Shown in pieces: positions 58,923 to 64,000 of a DNA stretch of 64,000 bases (the stretch's first letter is position 1; the number at the start of each line of letters is the position of its first letter). Origin of the DNA: Palsa-459 sp963841965. GTDB lineage: Bacteria; Actinomycetota; Acidimicrobiia; Acidimicrobiales; RAAP-2. The DNA lies in assembly GCA_963841965.1 (NCBI GenBank), contig CAWJES010000012.1, positions 51,199 to 115,198 of the forward strand, in the 5' to 3' direction. A model generated the notes under the pieces. The model had not been told where the DNA came from. It did no database searches and was given only the letters and a program-made list of their open reading frames with translations. The translations under genes and the position numbers were made by a program.

Positions 58923-59413
58923 CTGAGCCCATGGTCGCGATCCTCATGGGGAGCGCGTCGGACCGCGACGTGATGCAAGGGGCTGCCGACGTGCTGACCG
59001 AGTTCGGTGTCTCGCACGAATTCCGTGTCGTCTCGGCGCATCGCACACCCGACGACATGCTTCAGTTCGGACGCGACGCCGAGGGGCGCGGGATCAAGGT
59101 GATCATCGCGGGTGCCGGTGGCGCCGCCCACCTCCCCGGGATGCTGGCCTCCGTCACGGCGCTGCCGGTGATCGGCGTGCCCGTCGCCCTGGCCCGGCTT
59201 GACGGGCTCGACTCGCTGCTCTCGATCGTCCAGATGCCGCGAGGCGTGCCGGTGGCAACGGTCGCGGTCAACGGTGCCGCGAACGCCGGTCTGCTCGCCG
59301 TGCGCATCCTCGCGCTTCAGGATTCGGCGCTCACATCGAAGCTCGCTGCGCACCGCGCGGGCCTCGCCGAGGAGGCTCAAGCACAGGATCGCGCCCTCGG
59401 CGAGACGTCGTGA
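58919..59413 (+). CDS. purE: N5-carboxyaminoimidazole ribonucleotide mutase
   Basis: PurE, 164 residues, converting N5-CAIR to CAIR. Class I hallmarks: ILMGSASDRDVMQGAADVL at the N-terminus, VVSAHRTPDDMLQF (catalytic His in SAHRTP), IIAGAGGAAHLPGMLASVTALPVIGVPV and SIVQMPRGVPVATVAVNGAANAGLLA (in pieces). The ATG at 58919 overlaps the purK stop; the frame is open upstream inside purK. Its stop overlaps the GTG of the deacetylase gene. Confidence 0.94.
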   Translation: MTEPMVAILMGSASDRDVMQGAADVLTEFGVSHEFRVVSAHRTPDDMLQFGRDAEGRGIKVIIAGAGGAAHLPGMLASVTALPVIGVPVALARLDGLDSLLSIVQMPRGVPVATVAVNGAANAGLLAVRILALQDSALTSKLAAHRAGLAEEAQAQDRALGETS

Positions 59414-60237
59414 CCAGCCTCGTTGCGCGGTTCGGGCTGGACCCGGCGTCGCGGGTGCTCCTCGTCACCGCCGACGACCTCGGGCTCAGCCACGCCTCGA
59501 ACGCGGCCGTCGACACGCTCCTGAGAGAGGGTTCGGTCACCTCCGCCGGCCTGCTCGTGCCGGCACCGTGGGCTCGCGACGCCGCGCTTCGCTCCGGCTC
59601 GCTCGATGTGGGCGTCCATCTCACGCTCACCGCGGAGCTGCCCAACCACCGGTGGGGTCCGGTCACGTTCGCGCCCTCCCTCCTCGGCGGGGACGGTGGC
59701 TTTCCCGCGACGGTGGACGATCTGCACGACCACGCGGATCCCGACGAGGTCCGCCGCGAGTGCCGGGCGCAGCTCGAGCGAGCCATCCTCTACGGCGTCG
59801 ACCCGACGCACCTCTCGGTCCACCAGAACGCACTCTTCGCGGCCCCAGCCCTGTTCGATGTCGTCGCGGAGCTCGCGGAGGAGACCGGCCTCCCGTTGCG
59901 GCTGCCGGATCCCGCTGCCGTCCCCGGTTTCGGGTTCCCGCTCCATGCGCTCGCTGCGGAGCGCGGTGTGGTCCACCCGGACTTCGTGCGGAGCTCGCGC
60001 GACGTCGCAGGCATGGGCGTCTCGGCATTCGTGTCGTCCCTGCGCGCCGGGGTGACCGAGCTCGTCGTCAACCCCGCCGAGGACACGTCCGAGCTGCGCG
60101 CCCTCGCGCCCGACGCGGACGAGCGCGTGGCGGACGCGCTGCTGGTCGGCGCGCACGGGGCGCTGGCGTCGGCGATCGAGGACGCCGGCGTCCTGCTGCT
60201 CGGTTGGCGCGCGCTTCGCACCCTCGCCCGCGGCTAG
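59410..60237 (+). CDS. ChbG/HpnK (YdjC) family carbohydrate deacetylase
   Basis: Deacetylase-like protein of 275 residues in the YdjC family, acting on acetylated sugars. LLVTADDLGLSHASN supplies the catalytic Asp, GVHLTLTAELPNH the first His, and HLSVHQNALFAAPALF the second His region, where the usual HxH pair is H-Q-N. The C-terminal part ends in LLLGWRALRTLARG. GTG 59410 overlaps the purE stop (GTGA). The substrate is not predictable. Confidence 0.86.
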   Translation: MTSLVARFGLDPASRVLLVTADDLGLSHASNAAVDTLLREGSVTSAGLLVPAPWARDAALRSGSLDVGVHLTLTAELPNHRWGPVTFAPSLLGGDGGFPATVDDLHDHADPDEVRRECRAQLERAILYGVDPTHLSVHQNALFAAPALFDVVAELAEETGLPLRLPDPAAVPGFGFPLHALAAERGVVHPDFVRSSRDVAGMGVSAFVSSLRAGVTELVVNPAEDTSELRALAPDADERVADALLVGAHGALASAIEDAGVLLLGWRALRTLARG

Positions 60238-60369
60238 ATGGCACCGCGCGCGCTCGCTCCCGTGCTCCTCGTCGCATGCCTCGCCGCGGCCGTCGCGCTG
60301 ATCCTCGCCGAGAGCGCCGGCGCGATCCACCTGTCATTCCTCGGCAGCGCGGTGTCCGCCACCGGGTGA
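60238..60369 (+). CDS. Putative 43-aa membrane peptide
   Basis: A short frame that starts at an ATG immediately after the deacetylase stop (TAGATG) and encodes 43 residues. PVLLVACLAAAVALILAES is a clear membrane-spanning stretch. The zero-base spacing suggests translational coupling. I do not recognise it, and a chance frame cannot be excluded at this GC content. Confidence 0.4.
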   Translation: MAPRALAPVLLVACLAAAVALILAESAGAIHLSFLGSAVSATG

Positions 60370-60438
60370 TCCCCCGGACCAACGGCCCCCTCGCGAGCCC
60401 GTCTGGCCATGCGCGTACAGACCGGCCACAATGTCGCG

Positions 60439-61062
60439 ATGACCGATCCGGGACGCTCCTACGGCGCCGCCCAGCGGGCCCTGATCCAGGGTTTCGTCGG
60501 CTTCTGGTCCGCGATCGTCGCGTGCCTCGTGGTGTCTCATTCGGCGACGACGGAGCAGGACGGCATCAGCTACTTCGGCGTGCACGCGACGACGCTCCCG
60601 CTCATCGTCCTCGGCTACGCCTCGGTGGTCGCAGGAATGCTCGTCGCCGCCCAGCGCCTGCCCGCGGACCCCGTCGGCCGGCGCCTCGCCCTCCCGCTGC
60701 GCGCGATGCCGGTCTGCGCGTTCCTGCTGCTGCTGACGCCGTTCAACCACGGCACGGCGCTCAACTGGTCGCACATGACCGTCGGCGTCTCGCTCGCGTT
60801 CAGCGAGGCGGCCGTCACCGTGTGGCTCCTCGCGGTCCTTGCGGCACCCGGCGTCGCGGCCGGGGCTCTGCTCGAGCTCGTTGGCGGCGTGATCTGCGCG
60901 CTCTCGCTGCCCGGCACGTCGTTCAACCACCTCCTGCAGGGAGAGCTGCTGTTCAACCTGGGGTTCTGCGTGGCCATCGTCGCCGCGCTACAGACTGCCA
61001 GCCGCGCGGAATCGTCCGACGACCGGTTCGACGAATACGACCCTCGCCTCTCCGCGGAGTGA
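60439..61062 (+). CDS. Multi-pass membrane protein, unknown function
   Basis: Hydrophobic protein of 207 residues with about six membrane segments, e.g. ALIQGFVGFWSAIVACLVVS, TTLPLIVLGYASVVAGMLVAA, and LLFNLGFCVAIVAALQ. It has some resemblance to DUF998-type membrane proteins, but I do not assign it. Conserved-looking polar spots are LTPFNHGTALNWSHMTVG and LPGTSFNHLLQGELLFN, both with an FNH motif. ATG 60439 is used; the frame is open to 60409. A hairpin at 61065 follows the stop. Confidence 0.7.
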   Translation: MTDPGRSYGAAQRALIQGFVGFWSAIVACLVVSHSATTEQDGISYFGVHATTLPLIVLGYASVVAGMLVAAQRLPADPVGRRLALPLRAMPVCAFLLLLTPFNHGTALNWSHMTVGVSLAFSEAAVTVWLLAVLAAPGVAAGALLELVGGVICALSLPGTSFNHLLQGELLFNLGFCVAIVAALQTASRAESSDDRFDEYDPRLSAE

Positions 61063-61064
61063 CG

Positions 61065-61081
61065 CCCCGACCGGGTCGGGG
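61065..61081. terminator. Short hairpin before pspA
   Basis: CCCCGA-ccggg-TCGGGG, a 6-bp stem with a 5-base loop, starts 2 bases after the membrane protein stop and ends 29 bases before pspA. It may terminate upstream transcription; a weak case by its length. Confidence 0.4.
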
Positions 61082-61110
61082 GGCCTAGGCTCTGCGCCAA
61101 AGGAGGCCCA

Positions 61111-61857
61111 GTGGGTGCATGGCAGCGGATCAAGAGCATCTTTCAGGCCAAGACCAACAAGGCGCTCGACAAGCTGGAGGACCCGAGGGAGACCCTCGAC
61201 CTGTCCTACGACAAGCAGCTCGAGAACCTGACGAAGGTGCGCCGCGCGGTGGCCGACGTCGCCACGGCGCGCAAGCGGATCGAGATCCAGGCGAGCGAGC
61301 TGCAGAAGCAGGCCGACAAGCTCCAGTCGCAGGCGAAGGCAGCGCTCTCCCAGGGCAACGAGGAGCTAGCCCGGGTCGCCCTCGAGCGGCGCAGCGTCAT
61401 CGGGAACCAGCTCGCCGACCTCAAGGTCCAGCACGACCAGGTCGCCGAGCAGGAGCAGAAGCTGATCGAGACCTCCCAGCGGCTCCAGCAGGAGGTCGAG
61501 TCTTTCCGCACCCGCAAGGAGACCATCAAGGCCACCTACACGGCCGCCGAGGCGCAGGCGAAGATCGGCGAGTCCGTCGCGGGGATCTCCACCTCGATGA
61601 ACGACGCCGGGGCCGCGATGAACCGCGCCCAGGACAAGATCGCCCAGATGCAGGCCAGGTCCGGAGCGATCGACGAGCTCCTGGCGAGCGGGGCGCTGAC
61701 CGACCTCTCCCATCCCGTCGACGACATCCAGGCGCAGCTCGACCAGGTCTCCAAGACTTCGGAGGTCGATGACGAGTTGGCGAAGCTCCGCGCCGAGATC
61801 GCCGCGGCCCCTGCGGCGGAGCTCGAGGGCGGGGATGCCGCCGCACCGTCCGCCTGA
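61111..61857 (+). CDS. PspA/IM30 family protein
   Basis: PspA-like protein of 248 residues, a peripheral membrane-stress or envelope-maintenance protein. Most of it is predicted long coiled coil: AWQRIKSIFQAKTNKALDKLEDP at the N-terminus (amphipathic membrane-binding helix), LDLSYDKQLENLTKVRRAVADVATARKRIE and further heptads up to about residue 225, and an acidic Ala-rich tail. GTG 61111 follows AAAGGAGGCCCA, which is an ideal ribosome site. It appears to be transcribed alone. Confidence 0.92.
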   Translation: MGAWQRIKSIFQAKTNKALDKLEDPRETLDLSYDKQLENLTKVRRAVADVATARKRIEIQASELQKQADKLQSQAKAALSQGNEELARVALERRSVIGNQLADLKVQHDQVAEQEQKLIETSQRLQQEVESFRTRKETIKATYTAAEAQAKIGESVAGISTSMNDAGAAMNRAQDKIAQMQARSGAIDELLASGALTDLSHPVDDIQAQLDQVSKTSEVDDELAKLRAEIAAAPAAELEGGDAAAPSA

Positions 61858-61927
61858 GGGGACAGCCGCGGCTCGCACATCGATCCGCCCGGCCCACCAC
61901 TGCTCGCCCAGCCTCTAGCCTCGCCGC

Positions 61928-62680
61928 GTGGACCACGTGCCTGGCGCGATCGCACTCGAGGGGGCGCGCAACCTCCGCGACCTCGGTGGGCTGCCGTGCG
62001 AAGACGGGTCTGTCACCCGATCGGACCGCCTCTTCCGCTCCGACTCGCTGTCCGAGCTGACCGAGGCCGATCGCGAGGTGGTCGCACGCCTCGGATGGCA
62101 CACGGTCATCGACCTGCGCTCGGTCGACGAGACCGACACCGACCGGTACGACACGGCGGGGACTGACACGACGGTCGTGACGATCCCCCTCCTGGACTCG
62201 CTGACGCCGTTCGAGGACCACATCGCGGATCCCGCGCTGCTGTCGGCGCACTACGACGAGATCGCCCGCGAGCACGGCGACCGGGTGGTCGGCATCCTGC
62301 GCCTGCTCGCGGGGTCCACCGCCCTGCCTGCGGTCGTGCACTGCGCGATCGGCAAGGATCGCACGGGCGTCGTCATCGCGCTGACCCTCCGGCTCGTGGG
62401 CGTGCTCGAGACGGCGGTGCTCGCGGACTACGCGCGCAGTCAGCCAGCAGCCCTCACGCACCAGGCGGAGGCGGCGAAGCGGCACCCCGAGCAGGCTGCC
62501 TTGATCCTGGCTGCCACCGACCTCTTCGGCGCCGATCCCTCGCGGATGCACCGCTTCTTGGGGGGGATCGAGCGCGACTACGGGTCCGTCGCGCGGTGGG
62601 CGATGGCCCAGGGACTCACTGAGGCGGAGCTCGCCGCGCTGCGGGCCAACCTCGTCGCCGAGCCGGTGGGCGGCCGCTAG
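61928..62680 (+). CDS. Tyrosine-protein phosphatase (PtpB-like)
   Basis: Protein phosphatase of 250 residues of the dual-specificity/PtpB type. P-loop HCAIGKDRTGVVIAL with the catalytic Cys at about residue 139 and Arg at 144. GARNLRDLGGLPCEDGSV and RLFRSDSLSELTEAD are standard N-terminal motifs of the family, and VIDLRSVDETD the typical strand. It is probably cytoplasmic or secreted without a visible signal. GTG 61928 is the start. Its stop overlaps the convergent pterin dehydratase stop by 4 bases. Confidence 0.9.
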   Translation: MDHVPGAIALEGARNLRDLGGLPCEDGSVTRSDRLFRSDSLSELTEADREVVARLGWHTVIDLRSVDETDTDRYDTAGTDTTVVTIPLLDSLTPFEDHIADPALLSAHYDEIAREHGDRVVGILRLLAGSTALPAVVHCAIGKDRTGVVIALTLRLVGVLETAVLADYARSQPAALTHQAEAAKRHPEQAALILAATDLFGADPSRMHRFLGGIERDYGSVARWAMAQGLTEAELAALRANLVAEPVGGR

Positions 62681-62970
62681 CGCTTCAGGATGGCCGAGGC
62701 GAGATCGAGGTCGAGCTCCGTGAGCCCGCCGATGTCGTGGGTCCAGAGCACCAGGCGCACCTCGTTGTAGTGGATCTCGATATCCGGATGGTGGTCGCGC
62801 GCCTCGGCGAGCGCGGCGACCTCGTTCACGAAGCTGATGGCATCGGCGAAGCAGGCGAACCTCGACACGAGGACCAGCCGTTCGGCGACCCGCTGCCATC
62901 GCGATCCCTGCGCCGCCAGCCGCCGGTCGACGGTCACGGCATCGATCCGCTGGGGCCGCATCATGTCCAT
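62677..62970 (-). CDS. 4a-hydroxytetrahydrobiopterin dehydratase (PCD/DCoH-like)
   Basis: Small enzyme of 97 residues in the pterin-4a-carbinolamine dehydratase family. The signature region HHPDIEIHYNEVRLVLWTHDIGGLTELD (in two parts around residues 59-85) contains the His pair, PDI, Tyr-Asn and the THD motif. It would recycle a pterin cofactor; no aromatic amino acid hydroxylase is seen nearby. ATG 62970 lies one base after the fumarase stop, so the two are coupled; the gene also overlaps the phosphatase stop on the other strand. Confidence 0.9.
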   Translation of the reverse strand: MDMMRPQRIDAVTVDRRLAAQGSRWQRVAERLVLVSRFACFADAISFVNEVAALAEARDHHPDIEIHYNEVRLVLWTHDIGGLTELDLDLASAILKR

Positions 62971-62971
62971 G

Positions 62972-64000
62972 TCACGGGTGCGTCATCTCGTCGGGCACGA
63001 CGGCGGCATCGAACTCCTCCTCGGTGAGGTACCCCAGCGCGAGCGCCGCGTCCTTCAGCGTCGAGCGCTCGGCATGGGCCTTCTTCGCGACCTGCGCGGC
63101 CTTGTCGTAGCCGATGATCGGGTTGAGCGCGGTCACGAGCATCAGCGAGTTCTCGAGGTGGCGCCTGATCTGGTCGTAGTCGGGCTCGAGTCCCTCGACG
63201 CAGAACTCCCGGAACCGGTCGCACGCGTCGGTCAGAAGATCGACCGAGTTGCAGAAGTTGAAGATCAGCACCGGCTTGCAGACGTTGAGCTCGAGGTTCC
63301 CGCGGGATCCCGCGATCCCGATGGCCGTGTCGTTTCCGAACACCTGGATGCACACCATGATCATCGCCTCGGACTGGGTCGGATTGACCTTCCCGGGCAT
63401 GATCGAGCTGCCCGGCTCGTTCGCGGGCAGGACGAGCTCGCCGAGGCCGCTTCGCGGTCCCGAGCCCAGCCACCGCAGGTCGTCGGCGATCTTGGAGAGG
63501 CTCGCGGCAAGCGTGCGGACCGCACCGTGCGCGAAGACCAGCGCGTCATGTGCAGCGAGCGCGGCGAACTTGTTGGGGGCCGTCACGAAGGGCTCCTGCG
63601 TCAGGCTCGCGATGGCGGCGGCGACCCGCTCGCCGAACTCGGGATGCGTGTTGAGCCCGGTGCCGACTGCCGTGCCGCCCGCGGCGAGCTCGTAGAGGCC
63701 TGGCAGGGACGCCTCGATGCGCAGCAGGTCCGCGTCGAGCTGGGCGACGTAGCCCGAGAACTCCTGGCCCAACGTGAGCGGAACCGCATCCATCAGGTGC
63801 GTCCGCCCGATCTTCGTGATCCCCTCGAACGCCTCCGCCTTCGCCGAGAGGGCGTCGCGAAGTGCGGCGACCGCCGGGACGAGGCGGCCGCGCAGCTCCA
63901 CGCACCGCGGCGATGTGCATCGCCGTCGGGAACGTGTCGTTGGAGGATTGCGAGCAGGTTGACGTCGTCATTGGGGTGGACCGGGACCTTCGACCCGAGC
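62972..64000 (-). CDS. fumC: Class II fumarate hydratase, partial and frameshifted
   Basis: Fumarase (about 342 C-terminal residues visible), N-terminus cut by the right edge. The fumarate lyase signature GSSIMPGKVNPTQSEA, KIGRTHLMDAVPLTLGQEFSGY, THPEFGERVAAAI and the C-terminal ALALGYLTEEEFDAAVVPDEM point to FumC more than aspartase. From 63901 to 62972 the frame is intact. Upstream, the expected SQSSNDTFPTAMHIAAV is in another frame: single-base shifts lie near 63902 and 63950, and GSKVPVHPNDDVNL before them is in a third frame. Its stop is one base before the pterin dehydratase ATG. Activity interconverts fumarate and malate in the TCA cycle. Confidence 0.88.

Overview
The window is about 64 kb of GC-rich, densely packed bacterial DNA. 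Start codons are often GTG, and neighbouring genes are repeatedly joined by 1-4 base stop/start overlaps. A PimB-type mannosyltransferase, a group-2 truncated haemoglobin (GlbO), a class II NrdJ ribonucleotide reductase, ROK glucokinase, PspA, a surface protein with an LAxTG-like tail and an RDD protein with aspartate-centred repeats together point to a member of the Actinomycetota, probably uncultured. This assignment is inference. I see no rRNA, CRISPR array, insertion sequence, integrase or phage gene. One tRNA gene, tRNA-Gly(TCC), is present.

Region 1 (1-16.6 kb) deals with branched-chain or isoprenoid acyl-CoA metabolism. It holds an acyl-CoA synthetase, an acyl-CoA dehydrogenase, and a two-subunit B12 mutase under a MarR regulator. 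The mutase active-site residues match isobutyryl-CoA mutase rather than methylmalonyl-CoA mutase. A six-gene operon on the minus strand resembles the acyclic terpene utilisation (atu) cluster: carboxyltransferase, biotin carboxylase, AtuA-like protein, TetR regulator, TIGR03084 protein and enoyl-CoA hydratase. A nitronate monooxygenase is divergent from it.

Region 2 (16.6-29.9 kb) is a sugar import and oxidation locus on the minus strand: an M24-like protein, a TIM-barrel-like protein, an IlvD/Edd dehydratase, a complete sugar ABC transporter, an SMP-30 lactonase and an NADP-type aldehyde dehydrogenase. An IclR regulator and a zinc alcohol dehydrogenase are divergent from it. The set resembles a Weimberg-type oxidative pathway (dehydrogenase, lactonase, dehydratase, semialdehyde dehydrogenase) with one step not assigned.

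Region 3 (29.9-45.3 kb) is mostly housekeeping: S9 peptidase, a newly noticed 51-residue gene, GNAT acetyltransferase, nrdJ with NrdR-box-like sites, glycerol kinase, PlsC acyltransferase, SMP-30, AlaC-like aminotransferase, LLM oxidoreductase, ROK glucokinase, SRPBCC protein, PimB-like glycosyltransferase, three small cysteine-bearing proteins and a PH-domain protein.

Region 4 (45.3-64 kb) has a methyltransferase, a large prealbumin-fold surface protein, the repeat-bearing RDD protein, globin, tRNA-Gly, a malonyltransferase-like protein fused to a biotinyl-like domain, a RecB-like Fe-S nuclease, PAP2 phosphatase, a two-part glycosyltransferase, purK-purE, a ChbG-like deacetylase, PspA, a tyrosine phosphatase, pterin dehydratase and a fumarase cut by the right edge.

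Five genes carry single-base frameshifts (11 in total), mostly in tight clusters where the protein reads through perfectly if the frame is corrected. I treat these as probable sequence errors, not decayed genes, and give whole-gene coordinates.
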